Assembly (NCBI RefSeq): GCF_000407185.1
Contig: NZ_KE136481.1
Span: 1,402,136-1,466,135, forward strand
DNA from: Enterococcus malodoratus ATCC 43197
GTDB taxonomy: Bacteria; Bacillota; Bacilli; Lactobacillales; Enterococcaceae
DNA: 64,000 nt
Reading direction: 5' to 3'
Of this stretch, positions 17,645-27,004 are shown piece after piece. The notes under the pieces were generated by a model. The model was not told the origin of the DNA, searched no databases, and was given only the letters and a program-made list of their open reading frames with translations. The translations under genes and the position numbers were made by a program. Position 1 is the first letter of the stretch; every line of letters starts with the position of its first letter.

Positions 17645-18991
17645 ATGTTACTAACTGTTTTATCTTATGCAATGATCATCATCTTCATGTTTGTAATAAT
17701 GAAAAAGAAAATGTCGCCCTTTACCTCGTTAGTGATCATCCCATTGGTTTTTACGCTGGTGGCGATGGCTTCAGGTGTAGCCAAGAAAGGAAATATTGGG
17801 GATTTTGTTTTAGAGGGGATTCAAACGACAGCAAATACGGGAATTATGTTACTATTCGCGATTCTTTACTTTTCAATTATGCTGGATGCCGGACTATTCG
17901 ATCCAATCACGAAAAAAATGATCCTCTTTGCCAAAGGAGATCCAATGAAAGTTTTGGTTGCAACGGCGGTCGTTGCTGCGGCAGTTTCATTAAATGGTGA
18001 TGGAACGACAACAACACTGATTTGCTGTTCTGCTTTCATTCCGATCTATAAGAAGTTGAATATGAAAATGATCAACCTTGGTGTTTTGGTAATTTTACAG
18101 AATACCATTATGAACTTACTACCTTGGGGCGGACCTACTGCACGAGCGATGGCGGTTCTAGAAGTAGACGCCGATATTCTGACTTATTTAGCTCCGGGAA
18201 TGATCATTTCCCTTCTATATGTCATCTTCTTTGTTGCTCGTCGAATGGGTAAACAGGAACGTGAACGCTTAGGGATCACAGAATTGACCGATGCTGAAAT
18301 CGAAGAAATGACCACCGTTACTGATCCCGAAACACTAAAGATCCGGCGGCCAAAAAACTTCCTATTCAATGCTGTACTGACATTTATTCTAATTGCTTGG
18401 CTGGTTTCCAGCTCATTCATTCCATCTATCGCGATGCCTCCGCTGCTATTGTTCTTGATCGGAACGTGTATCGCATTGATGGTCAACTATCCAGTTCTAA
18501 AGGATCAGTCAAAACGGATCGGCGACAATGGCGGCGACGCGGTCCAAGTAGTCATCTTAGTATTTGCGGCGGGCGTTTTCATGGGCTTATTCCAAGGTTC
18601 AGGAATGGCGGAAGCTTTGGCCTTGAGTTTCACCCAAATCGTTCCGAAGCAGCTTTCTGGTTTCTGGGGGCTGGTCATCGCTTTGATCTCTGCTCCAGGG
18701 ACATTCTTCATTTCAAATGATGGTTTTTACTTTGGTGTCTTAACGGTTCTTGCCGAAGCCGGTCGTGAATACGGCTTCACCAACATGCAAATGGCTCTGG
18801 CTTCTTTAATGGGACAAGCGTTCCATCTATTAAGTCCTTTAGTCGCTTTCATCTATCTATTGCTTCGTCTAACTGGTTTGGACATGGGGCAATGGCAAAA
18901 GGAAACCGCAAAATACGCGTTAGGCGTTTTCGCAATTTTCATCGGTACGATTGTTTTACTTGGCCATATGCCAATCTATATTCCACAATAA
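17645..18991 (+). CDS. citH: Citrate transporter, CitMHS family
   Basis: 448 residues from ATG 17645 behind GAGAGGAGA; the frame extends upstream without a better site. It has about eleven hydrophobic segments, with NGDGTTTTLICCSAFIPIY and LLPWGGPTARAMAVLEVD typical of CitMHS carriers that bring in metal-citrate complexes with protons. LISAPGTFFISNDGFYFGVL is the second conserved loop. It is followed by citO, as in the enterococcal citHO transcript. Confidence 0.92.
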   Translation: MLLTVLSYAMIIIFMFVIMKKKMSPFTSLVIIPLVFTLVAMASGVAKKGNIGDFVLEGIQTTANTGIMLLFAILYFSIMLDAGLFDPITKKMILFAKGDPMKVLVATAVVAAAVSLNGDGTTTTLICCSAFIPIYKKLNMKMINLGVLVILQNTIMNLLPWGGPTARAMAVLEVDADILTYLAPGMIISLLYVIFFVARRMGKQERERLGITELTDAEIEEMTTVTDPETLKIRRPKNFLFNAVLTFILIAWLVSSSFIPSIAMPPLLLFLIGTCIALMVNYPVLKDQSKRIGDNGGDAVQVVILVFAAGVFMGLFQGSGMAEALALSFTQIVPKQLSGFWGLVIALISAPGTFFISNDGFYFGVLTVLAEAGREYGFTNMQMALASLMGQAFHLLSPLVAFIYLLLRLTGLDMGQWQKETAKYALGVFAIFIGTIVLLGHMPIYIPQ

Positions 18992-18997
18992 TCAATT

Positions 18998-19032
18998 AAA
19001 GGGATCAGGCTGTCTTAGCAGCCGGTCCCTTT
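18998..19032 (+). terminator. Hairpin between citH and citO
   Basis: AAAGGGA/TCCCTTT flanks an inner GGCTG/CAGCC stem. The T-run after it is weak, so it may only attenuate or stabilise the citH mRNA 3' end. Confidence 0.5.
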
Positions 19033-19088
19033 CAGACGTATATCTTTTATGTATGGACTGTTCATTTTTTTACGAAAGGAACCTTTTT

Positions 19089-19784
19089 ATGAATACAGTC
19101 GTCGAATCTGTACGAAAAAATTTAGATTTTACTCAAAACAAAACATTAAAAATTTTGATTTATGAAGCGTTCAAAAAAACTATAGTCCTGGGAGATATTC
19201 CAGCAGGCTCAAGAATCAATGAGAACGAGTTCGCCGATGTCTTGAATATCAGTCGAACGCCGATTCGTTTCGCCATGTCGCAACTAGTGAAGGAGCAATT
19301 AGTCGAACATGTTCCTCGAGTCGGCATTGTGGTCAAAGGAATCAGTATCAAGGATGCTCATGAAATTTATGAGATTCGAAAATCGTTAGATACTTTAGCT
19401 ACGATCGCCGCGATGAAACAAATGAACGAAGAAGATTTTGCCGAACTGAAGAAAATTTTGGAACGTGGTGAAGAACTAAATAAGGAAGAAAAAGTCGACA
19501 GTGTCCTGCAGAATTTTTCTGATTTTAATGCCTTCATTTACGAAAAAAGCCAAATGTTTCGTTTGAAATCCTTTGTCCTAAGTCTGCAAGCCTACTTGCT
19601 CTACTTTAGAGATATCGCCATTCGTTCATCTGATCGTCGGGATCGAGCATTGGAGGAACATTGGCTGATTTTCCGCGGTATGCAAACCAAAGATGAGGAT
19701 CAAATTCAATTAATTACTCATGAGCATCTTGATCACTCATTGAAATTTATTCTAGCTGAAATGGAGCGGCGCAAAATTGATTGA
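19089..19784 (+). CDS. citO: GntR-family (FCD) citrate operon activator CitO
   Basis: 231 residues from ATG 19089 with GAAAGGAA upstream. The N-terminal winged helix (ADVLNISRTPIRFAMSQLVKEQ) and the C-terminal all-helical FCD domain with YEIRKSLDTLATIAA and His-rich EHLDHSLKFIL are seen. Its place between citH and citG, and beside the divergent oad/cit operon, matches CitO of E. faecalis, which activates both promoters when citrate binds. Confidence 0.88.
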   Translation: MNTVVESVRKNLDFTQNKTLKILIYEAFKKTIVLGDIPAGSRINENEFADVLNISRTPIRFAMSQLVKEQLVEHVPRVGIVVKGISIKDAHEIYEIRKSLDTLATIAAMKQMNEEDFAELKKILERGEELNKEEKVDSVLQNFSDFNAFIYEKSQMFRLKSFVLSLQAYLLYFRDIAIRSSDRRDRALEEHWLIFRGMQTKDEDQIQLITHEHLDHSLKFILAEMERRKID

Positions 19785-20691
19785 ACCAACATTACAAACG
19801 ATCGCTGCCTACGCGGAAAAAGCGCTGCTTTATGAAGTCTCACTGTCGCCAAAACCTGGTTTGGTCGATCGTTTAACTAATGGTGCGCATCAAGACATGG
19901 ATTACGATACTTTTATTGACAGCATCACTGGCCTGCGTCCGTTTTTCATGCGCTACCTTCAAGCCGGCTTTAAACATCATGGAACAATGCCGCAATTATT
20001 CACACAACTGCGCCAAATCGGAATCGAAGCAGAAGCGGCTATGTTGAAAGCAACCGCTGGTATCAACACGCATAAGGGAGCGAATTTTTCTTTTGCCATA
20101 TTGCTTGGCGCGACCGGCTACTATTTACAGCAATCATCCGCTCTTATTTTCAGTCCCGAGGATAGTCAAACGATAGTCCAATTAGCTAGTGAGATGACCA
20201 CGGCTCTTGTCGAAAAGGACTTTCAGCAGTTACCAGCAAAAAAGAACCTATCTTATGGCGAAAAATTATATCTAGATTATGGACTGACCGGTATTCGCGG
20301 TGAAGCCGCGGCGGGCTATCCATCGTTAACTAAGCTTTCTCTCCCTTATCTGCGAAAAAGAAGCGAAGAAGCGACCGAAATACGCCTCTTACGAACTTTG
20401 ATCTATTTAATGAGCGAAGTGGAAGATGGCAACCTTTTGCATCGCGGCGGCTATCAAATGTGGCAGCTCGTTCAAATGGAATGCAAAAAAATTCATCAAG
20501 AGAAGCTTCCCGCAGAAGAATTTCTTGATGAATTGGTACGTTATGATCGGCTCTTGATTCAACGGAATCTAAGTCCTGGTGGTTCCGCTGATCTTTTAGC
20601 ATTAAGTATTTTTTTTGGTTTCTTAGAGGAGCTATTCTACTCTCCTTCTGGAATGAACGTGTACCCAATGCCCCAAACCGTTTTCAAGTAG
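19777..20691 (+). CDS. citG: Triphosphoribosyl-dephospho-CoA synthase CitG
   Basis: 304 residues from TTG 19777, overlapping the citO stop by 8 bases, with GGAG about 10 bases upstream. EVSLSPKPGLVDRLTNGAHQ, TAGINTHKGANFSFAI and LTGIRGEAAAGYPSL are CitG motifs. It makes the prosthetic-group precursor from ATP and dephospho-CoA for CitX. The last 55 bases overlap the convergent response-regulator gene. Confidence 0.93.
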   Translation: MIEPTLQTIAAYAEKALLYEVSLSPKPGLVDRLTNGAHQDMDYDTFIDSITGLRPFFMRYLQAGFKHHGTMPQLFTQLRQIGIEAEAAMLKATAGINTHKGANFSFAILLGATGYYLQQSSALIFSPEDSQTIVQLASEMTTALVEKDFQQLPAKKNLSYGEKLYLDYGLTGIRGEAAAGYPSLTKLSLPYLRKRSEEATEIRLLRTLIYLMSEVEDGNLLHRGGYQMWQLVQMECKKIHQEKLPAEEFLDELVRYDRLLIQRNLSPGGSADLLALSIFFGFLEELFYSPSGMNVYPMPQTVFK

Positions 20692-21347
20692 CGGACATTT
20701 TTAGTGTCATCTTCGATTTTGTTTCGCAGATGATTGATGAAAACCATAATGGTATTCGCATCAAATTTGCCGTCATCCCAAACTTTGCTGTAAATCTGTT
20801 CTTTGGAAAAAACTTGATCCGAATTTTCCATAAAAAACTGCATAAGCTTGATTTCCTTTGACGATAGCTTAATCAATTTCTCATTTTTGAAAAATTGATA
20901 GCGTAATTTATCTAAGCGAAAATTGCTTTTCACAATCTCCTTGTCACTGTTTTTCCGTGTCTGATCACGAATCAGTTTACCTCGGTCAAGCGTTGTTATG
21001 ACTTGGGTTTTTAGGATATTTGGTGAAAATGGTTTGGTCAAATAATAGTCGGCGCCGACTTCCAATCCAGCGATAATTTCTTCTTCACTTTTTTTTCCGC
21101 TTAAAAAAAAGATTGGTACGATGGGATCTTGTTCACGTATAATCTGAGCTAAGTGATAGCCGTCATTTTCATGCTCCAGGCTAACATCTAACAGAAAAAG
21201 ATCGAATTCGATTCTCGAAAGAATATCCACAGTTCGCTCAACGGAATCACTTTGATAAATAAGGATGCCCGTCGATTGTAATGATTTCCAAATTAACCGT
21301 CGAATCGCTGGATCATCATCAACTACCAGAATTTTTTCTTTTCGCAT
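20637..21347 (-). CDS. OmpR/PhoB-type response regulator
   Basis: 236 residues. The receiver domain (1-120) has the acidic triad around DDD10-12, phospho-acceptor Asp54 in FLLDVSL, and Lys in YYLTKPFSP. A winged-helix output domain (about 140-234) ends with TIMVFINHLRNKIEDD and YLKTVWGIGYTF. GAGGAGG precedes the ATG. It is divergent from a sensor kinase with only 51 bases between starts, and convergent with citG. The target is unknown; proximity to the citrate genes is suggestive only. Confidence 0.88.
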   Translation of the reverse strand: MRKEKILVVDDDPAIRRLIWKSLQSTGILIYQSDSVERTVDILSRIEFDLFLLDVSLEHENDGYHLAQIIREQDPIVPIFFLSGKKSEEEIIAGLEVGADYYLTKPFSPNILKTQVITTLDRGKLIRDQTRKNSDKEIVKSNFRLDKLRYQFFKNEKLIKLSSKEIKLMQFFMENSDQVFSKEQIYSKVWDDGKFDANTIMVFINHLRNKIEDDTKNVRYLKTVWGIGYTFIPEGE

Positions 21348-21398
21348 TGTCGCTTCCTCCTCGTGTTTCTGGACTGATTTGTATGAAAGGGTTAGGTC

Positions 21399-23171
21399 AT
21401 GAAAAAACCGTCGAACAAATGGCTCTATGTCGGAATTATCACCGTATTATGTTTAACTATCTTAAGTATTCTTTATACCGCTTTTAGCTATTACAACACT
21501 CAAAAGCATGCATTAAAAATAGGTCAAAGTCAATTAGCAATCATAAATAATTCAACGATCAAAATTTTACAATTAGAGCTTGAGGCTTATTCCCTAGCAC
21601 TGGAAAATTGCGCTACAGATATCCAAAACGGTGGACACGGCACAGTTCAAAACCAGCTGCAGAAAGAAGTGCCCGCCGCAAAAGGAATCTATCAGATCCA
21701 ACCAAACGATCAGTTCAATAAAGGCTGGCAATTTCAAAAACATAAAATGCTTGATGCGGCGACTGCACCGGATTATCTCAAAAATGATCCTTTGTATTTA
21801 GACGCTTTACAGGGAAAAATTACGAAGAACGGACAAGCCTATTTTTATAAAAATACTTCCTATTTAAATTTGTATTATCCCATCTTCAAAGATTCGCAGA
21901 TCCAATCGCTGATTGTTCTGCCTATCGATCTTGAAAAAGTCTATCAGAACAACTTTCAGCAGAATGAACAATTGAATGGATACTCCATGGTGAAAGATCA
22001 GGACATGGAAATTATTATGCATCCATCCACTCAGCAAATCGGATTATCTGTGGTAAAGGATCGCAAAAGAGAATTCCCTGACCTTGATTATTCTGATTTG
22101 AAACGCCTAGAAAAAGATCAATTGACTCATCAATCGGGAACCTTGAGCTATTATTCTTATTGGTGGACAGAAAATACACCAAAAAAGGTGTTGAAAATGA
22201 CCGCTTATCGCTGGATCACTATTGGCGATGCTAAATGGATCGTGGCCAGTGTTTCTGATTTTAACGAACGCAACGGAACCGTTTTACAAAAAAGTCTGAT
22301 CACATTGGCCTTGCTGGCTATTCTATTGATTGTAATTATCCTTCTTGCAATCACGATGCGCAACTATGCGAGACATAATCATATCTATTTGGAAAATATT
22401 CGATTAAAGGAACGACAGGCGTCCTTGAAGGAAAAGCATTCCTTAGAAAAGAATCTATTGCAAGAATCTAAATTGGAGACTATCGGCCTATTGACCACCT
22501 CGATCGTTCACGACATGAATAATTTCTTGACGCCGATGATCGGCAACCTGCAACTATTGATCGACGAACACAAAGACAATGAACTGCTCATCGCTGATTT
22601 GAACGAGGTCTACCATGCTGCTGAAAAAGGTCAGCAGTTATCAACTAATGTGCTCCGGTTCAGCCGTGTCAGTAATACCCAGAAAAAAACGTTCTCTATT
22701 AATGCCGTTATCAATGAAGCGCTCGATACGATGAGTATCTTGATTCCCAAATACACTAACCTAACACGCGATCTTCAGACAGATGGTCTCTGCTATATAG
22801 AAAAAGACGATTTACAAATTATTTTGTACAATTTGATCACTAATGCCTATCAAGCACGTAGTAAAGGAAATGTCATCCATGTGACGACTTATTCCGCTGA
22901 TAAGCAGCAACTAGCACGTTTTGAGAAACATTCCTTAGGTTATCAGCATAAAAATATTCTTGTGATTGAGGTTCGAGACCATGGTCCCGGAATACCAAAA
23001 GAAATTGGTGATAAGATTTTTACGCCGTTCTTTACGACCAAACCAACCGATGGCGGAACCGGATTAGGATTGTTCATCGTCTCTTCAATCATTAAGAAAA
23101 ACGATTGGCTGCTGGAAGTCGAAAGCTCGACGGATGGAACCCTCTTTCGAATTGCTCTGCCGATAAATTAA
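21399..23171 (+). CDS. Membrane sensor histidine kinase with extracellular Cache-like domain
   Basis: 590 residues. Membrane segment 1 spans about 9-30, followed by an extracellular sensor of about 265 residues that resembles a double Cache domain (YYPIFKDSQIQSLIVLPIDL). Membrane segment 2 is about 298-320, then a coiled-coil linker (RLKERQASLKEKHSLEKNLL). The phospho-acceptor is His371 in SIVHDMNNFLTPM. The ATPase domain has NLITNAYQAR (N box), VRDHGPGIP (G1), FTPFFTTKP (F) and GGTGLGLFIV (G2). The H-box style (HDMNN) resembles NtrB/DctB-like kinases. It pairs with the divergent regulator; the ligand may be a carboxylate, given the neighbours and the Cache domain. Confidence 0.88.
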   Translation: MKKPSNKWLYVGIITVLCLTILSILYTAFSYYNTQKHALKIGQSQLAIINNSTIKILQLELEAYSLALENCATDIQNGGHGTVQNQLQKEVPAAKGIYQIQPNDQFNKGWQFQKHKMLDAATAPDYLKNDPLYLDALQGKITKNGQAYFYKNTSYLNLYYPIFKDSQIQSLIVLPIDLEKVYQNNFQQNEQLNGYSMVKDQDMEIIMHPSTQQIGLSVVKDRKREFPDLDYSDLKRLEKDQLTHQSGTLSYYSYWWTENTPKKVLKMTAYRWITIGDAKWIVASVSDFNERNGTVLQKSLITLALLAILLIVIILLAITMRNYARHNHIYLENIRLKERQASLKEKHSLEKNLLQESKLETIGLLTTSIVHDMNNFLTPMIGNLQLLIDEHKDNELLIADLNEVYHAAEKGQQLSTNVLRFSRVSNTQKKTFSINAVINEALDTMSILIPKYTNLTRDLQTDGLCYIEKDDLQIILYNLITNAYQARSKGNVIHVTTYSADKQQLARFEKHSLGYQHKNILVIEVRDHGPGIPKEIGDKIFTPFFTTKPTDGGTGLGLFIVSSIIKKNDWLLEVESSTDGTLFRIALPIN

Positions 23172-23172
23172 T

Positions 23173-23206
23173 AAAACGATGCCGAATTTTTGGCATCGTT
23201 TTTTTG
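23173..23206 (+). terminator. Terminator of the sensor kinase gene
   Basis: AAAACGATGCC pairs with GGCATCGTTTT across an 8-base loop and is followed by a T-run, two bases after the stop codon. Confidence 0.85.
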
Positions 23207-23305
23207 ATGCAATCATCCGCTTCTCACTTAATTATAACGAGGATTCTTTTATCTAGACAGGAAGTACAACGAAAGAACAATCTTTTCAATTAATACACAA
23301 CGAAA

Positions 23306-23327
23306 AAGCCGCCAAATTCGGCGGCTT
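23306..23327 (-). terminator. Terminator of the fructose-PTS/mannosidase operon
   Basis: AAGCCGCC pairs with GGCGGCTT over a 6-base loop. On the minus strand a TTTTT run follows, just past the ROK kinase stop. Confidence 0.8.
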
Positions 23328-23333
23328 CATTTT

Positions 23334-24212
23334 TTATGAGTGTAATTTTGCTTCTTTGGCTAGTGCTAGACAACCGATCGTTCCCGCATTGTTGCCAAGT
23401 TTCGGAGTAACGATATAGTCCTCTAATTCTGGTGTCTTCACATATTCGTTCACTAGTTCCTTAAAGCGAGCACGTACTTTTTTAACTAAGTGTTCTTGCT
23501 GCATCACACCGCCGCCAAAAATGATCACGTCTGGTGAAAACATCAAGGTCGTGTTGTAGGCGCATTGCGCGATGTAATCGGCTTCGATCTCCCAATAGGG
23601 GTCGTCTTCACTCAAGTCTTGCCCCTTGCGTCCTAAACGTTTTTCAATGGCTGGGCCTGCCGCCATACCTTCCAAACAATGTCCATGGAAAGGACAGCTG
23701 CCTGCAAAATCATCATTAGGATTACGACTCACCAGCACATGTCCCATCTCTGGATGGCTGAAGCCTTCGATGAAATTGCCCTTTTGCAAGGCACCGCCGC
23801 CAATACCCGTACCGATTGTGTAATAGACGACACTATTAACACCATCGCCACGGCCTTTTACATATTCGCCATAACAAGCGGCGTTCACATCTGTCGTCCA
23901 AGCGATTGGTAAATCGAATTCTTGCTTTAACGCGCCAACAAAATCAAAATTTTGCCAAGCAAGTTTCGGCGTTGAAGTAATATAGCCATAGGTTTTCGAA
24001 TCCCGATGAATATCGATCGGACCGAATGAACCAACACCAATACTGACTAGTTGTTCCGCATATTTCTTGAAAAAGCCGATCACCAAGGCCATCGTTTCTT
24101 CAGGTGTGGTCGTTGGGTAGCTGGCCCGTTCTACGATTTCCAGCTCACTATCTCCCACAGAGCAAACAAATTTTGTTCCGCCGGCTTCGATGCCGCCAAA
24201 TAATTTTTCCAC
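23334..24212 (-). CDS. ROK-family fructokinase-like sugar kinase
   Basis: 292 residues. It has the ATP loop GGIEAGGTKFVC, the sugar-site TTDVNAACYGEY, GTGIGGGAL, and the zinc motif starting HPEMGHVL with later C-PFHGHC, as in ScrK/GmuE fructokinases. It is the last gene of the operon after a GH38 mannosidase, 20 bases downstream, so it may phosphorylate a hexose released in the cytoplasm (mannose or fructose). Confidence 0.88.
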   Translation of the reverse strand: MEKLFGGIEAGGTKFVCSVGDSELEIVERASYPTTTPEETMALVIGFFKKYAEQLVSIGVGSFGPIDIHRDSKTYGYITSTPKLAWQNFDFVGALKQEFDLPIAWTTDVNAACYGEYVKGRGDGVNSVVYYTIGTGIGGGALQKGNFIEGFSHPEMGHVLVSRNPNDDFAGSCPFHGHCLEGMAAGPAIEKRLGRKGQDLSEDDPYWEIEADYIAQCAYNTTLMFSPDVIIFGGGVMQQEHLVKKVRARFKELVNEYVKTPELEDYIVTPKLGNNAGTIGCLALAKEAKLHS

Positions 24213-24232
24213 TAAGCTTCACTCACAATCAT

Positions 24233-26914
24233 TTAGATTTGTTCCACATACAAGGTCACAAATTTCGCGTGCCCGATGTTTTCAAGCTCTATTGTATCAT
24301 TAATTATTGATAGCGGTTCCTTTGTTTCTTCTTTCAAGTCAACTTTTTCTGCTGCTTTGACGGCATGATTAAAGGTAATCTTTGCTCGACCATTTTCCTT
24401 CAACAGACCATTATAAAGACGTAAGATATATCCTGGCCGGTCTTCGGCTTTTTTCAAGACACTTAAAGTCAAATTCCCTTCGATTTCAAAAAGGCTGAAA
24501 TTCGCCGGCAAAGTCTTTTCCACATCGCCTAAAGTAAAGATCAGACGCGAATTTAAAAACTCTGCATATTGATAAACTTCGATCGGTGTAACCACTTGTT
24601 TCGCAAGTTGCGCAACGTTTGACTGATCGAAACCATCCGCAAAATAAGCCACTGAAAAATCAAAGCTCATAGTTTTGTGGCATTGTGCATCGGGAGTAGC
24701 AATTACGGTCTCACCGGATGCACGACCCGGACGATACATCAGATTCTCTTTGCCCATAAAGCCATAGGTCCGGAAAATCGTTAAACGAATCGTATCGAAA
24801 GCTTCACCAACAATCTCATACTCTCGCACAGCTTTTGGCATCACGGAAACACCACGACGCTCCTCGAATAGACTAACGAAGGATTGACACGTTTCAACCG
24901 CAATCGGCTGTTCATTCCACTGCTCTTTATTGGCTTCCCAAAGCGCCATTTCCTTTTCAAAAACAACTGGACGCTCCAGCGTACCAAATTGCTGATCGGC
25001 GATCGAGAATTTCGAAGCGATTCCGGTATCAAATAGGACACAAACGCGATGACTATCCACCTTTTGATTTTCGGCAGTCAATGTGAAATCAATGATCGGC
25101 GAGTTTTTCCTTAAGGCTAATTCTAAAGCGATCGGGAATTCCGCCGAGGCCTTTTTCTCAGCCCGTTCAGCTAGATCCTTTGGTACCTTCAACATGAATT
25201 CTAAACGCACCGACTGATAAATAGCCGACTGCTTGATCGTGATTTCCGGTTCGAAATCAGCGGATGAAATCACCCAATCCTTAACTGGCGGCGAATAGTT
25301 GAAGGAATCACCATCATCCCCGTTTTCTTCAATGATTCCTTGATTCTTATAGAGTACTTCATTGGCTTTATCTAAAATATCTAAAGATCCGTTCTTATTG
25401 ACTGTGATGTGGTAATAGCCATTTTCGATCACGTTATCAGAGATTGTCTGCAATGGTGCACTGCTGTCACCTTTAAGATCGATGGTCAATTGTGTATAGC
25501 CAACGCTTGGTACTTTGCTTGCTTCGAATGCGATTTTGGCTTTGTAGACTTTTTCTGGCAAATAGATTTCCTTAACAGAGTTCAATACGTTGCCTTGATT
25601 TAAGACATACTCTGTTTGATCGATCAGTTCTAAAATCGTGTATGGCAAAGAATCGCCCGCTTGATCAAGAAGCGCGAATTCTTTTTGCGGTAGGTAAACT
25701 TCCGCTTCAATCACACCTTCACGTTCTGTGTCATAAGTATTGAACAGCGTAAATGTGATTTCGTGTGCCTGCGGATTATCGATTGCGGTCGAGATTTGGC
25801 GCAAGGTTAATTCAACTAAGTTCATAGAGATATCCCGAGCCTGCTTGTAGCGCATATAGACATCTTCATTCGTTGTGTCCGATACACAGGAACCGATAGA
25901 ATCATGGGCAGCATTCTCAAACATCAGCTTCCAGATTTCTTTGACTGTTTCGACAGGATATTCAAAACCGAGCTGCATCGCCATCGTCAGTACCGGCTCC
26001 ATTACGTTCACTAGATAATGCTGAATCTGCGTGTTCATCGCCTTTAAATCAGAACGGGAAGAGAAAATCGTTTTGTGGATGCGCATCAGCTTGCCATTGA
26101 TCAATTCACCCGCGACCTCTTCTAATTCCGGCTGACGTTCTTTAACTGCTGCGATATATTTTTCGATTGTTGAAAATTGCAGCTCGTATTCCGCTTGATA
26201 AAGTTTATTCATTTGACCGACTAGCTCAGGCAAATTTTCTCGCACGGGTGCTTGGTCAAAACCATTTGGGAAATAGACTTGATCGGTCGAACTGCGTCCC
26301 CATGTTGTTTTGAAGGGCTCTTGATGTAAAAATTCTGCTAAATCTTTTTCCCGTTCAGGAATCGCACCGCCGATATAATAACCGCTAGGAATTTGATAAA
26401 CATTGACCACCGAACCATCTTCTCCGCGCCAAGTGTATTCTGTATGGGCCACATCGTCGTCACTCACCCCGCGCCAAAACATCGTGTCCTCGATACCAAA
26501 CTCACGATAAATTTGCGGCATACTGGCTGCTTGCCCAAAGGAATCGGGCACATAGCCGACATTCATATAGTCGCCGAATTCTTCGCAAATCTTCATGCCG
26601 TATAACATATTGCGGACAATACTTTCACCAGAAATTACCAGCTGATCCGTTTGGGTATACCACGGACCAATAATCAGTTTGCCTTGTTGAACCAATTGCT
26701 TGATTCTGGCTTTATCCTGCGGACGCCAGTTCAAATAGTCATCCAATAGCGAGGCTTGTCCATCTAAAATGAAACTATCATAGGGCGTGTCTTTTTCTAA
26801 CTGCTCCAAAACTTTTTTCAAATCGTGCATCAAATAGATTTTTGAACGACTGGTAGTAAAATACCATTCGCGATCCCAATGACTGTGAGGTACTACGTGT
26901 ACTGTTTTTTTCAT
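24233..26914 (-). CDS. GH38 alpha-mannosidase (MngB/mannosylglycerate hydrolase-like)
   Basis: 893 residues. The retaining GH38 active site is clear: VVPHSHWDREW with zinc ligands near His10-Asp14, and VPDSFGQA with nucleophile Asp124. The overall pattern and lack of a signal peptide match cytoplasmic MngB, which cleaves 2-O-(6-phospho-mannosyl)-glycerate brought in by a fructose-type PTS. The adjacent fructose-family EIIA, EIIB and EIIC genes support a PTS-delivered phosphorylated mannoside, but the aglycone is not known. Confidence 0.87.
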   Translation of the reverse strand: MKKTVHVVPHSHWDREWYFTTSRSKIYLMHDLKKVLEQLEKDTPYDSFILDGQASLLDDYLNWRPQDKARIKQLVQQGKLIIGPWYTQTDQLVISGESIVRNMLYGMKICEEFGDYMNVGYVPDSFGQAASMPQIYREFGIEDTMFWRGVSDDDVAHTEYTWRGEDGSVVNVYQIPSGYYIGGAIPEREKDLAEFLHQEPFKTTWGRSSTDQVYFPNGFDQAPVRENLPELVGQMNKLYQAEYELQFSTIEKYIAAVKERQPELEEVAGELINGKLMRIHKTIFSSRSDLKAMNTQIQHYLVNVMEPVLTMAMQLGFEYPVETVKEIWKLMFENAAHDSIGSCVSDTTNEDVYMRYKQARDISMNLVELTLRQISTAIDNPQAHEITFTLFNTYDTEREGVIEAEVYLPQKEFALLDQAGDSLPYTILELIDQTEYVLNQGNVLNSVKEIYLPEKVYKAKIAFEASKVPSVGYTQLTIDLKGDSSAPLQTISDNVIENGYYHITVNKNGSLDILDKANEVLYKNQGIIEENGDDGDSFNYSPPVKDWVISSADFEPEITIKQSAIYQSVRLEFMLKVPKDLAERAEKKASAEFPIALELALRKNSPIIDFTLTAENQKVDSHRVCVLFDTGIASKFSIADQQFGTLERPVVFEKEMALWEANKEQWNEQPIAVETCQSFVSLFEERRGVSVMPKAVREYEIVGEAFDTIRLTIFRTYGFMGKENLMYRPGRASGETVIATPDAQCHKTMSFDFSVAYFADGFDQSNVAQLAKQVVTPIEVYQYAEFLNSRLIFTLGDVEKTLPANFSLFEIEGNLTLSVLKKAEDRPGYILRLYNGLLKENGRAKITFNHAVKAAEKVDLKEETKEPLSIINDTIELENIGHAKFVTLYVEQI

Positions 26915-26939
26915 ACAAAAATTCCTCTCGTTTGATTAA

Positions 26940-26976
26940 AATAGGCACTCAACGATTTTCACCGTCAGTGCCTATT
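26940..26976 (-). terminator. Intercistronic hairpin between EIIC and GH38
   Basis: AATAGGCACT pairs with AGTGCCTATT (10 bp), and on the minus strand TTTTAA follows. It probably lowers read-through into the mannosidase gene or protects the upstream message. Confidence 0.55.
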
Positions 26977-27004
26977 AATTTTTTTCGTTTGTCGAACCCG
27001 CTTT

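Noticed and set aside
18998-19032. Riboswitch or T-box between citH and citO
   Set aside because: Only a simple hairpin is present; no conserved aptamer or specifier elements are seen.
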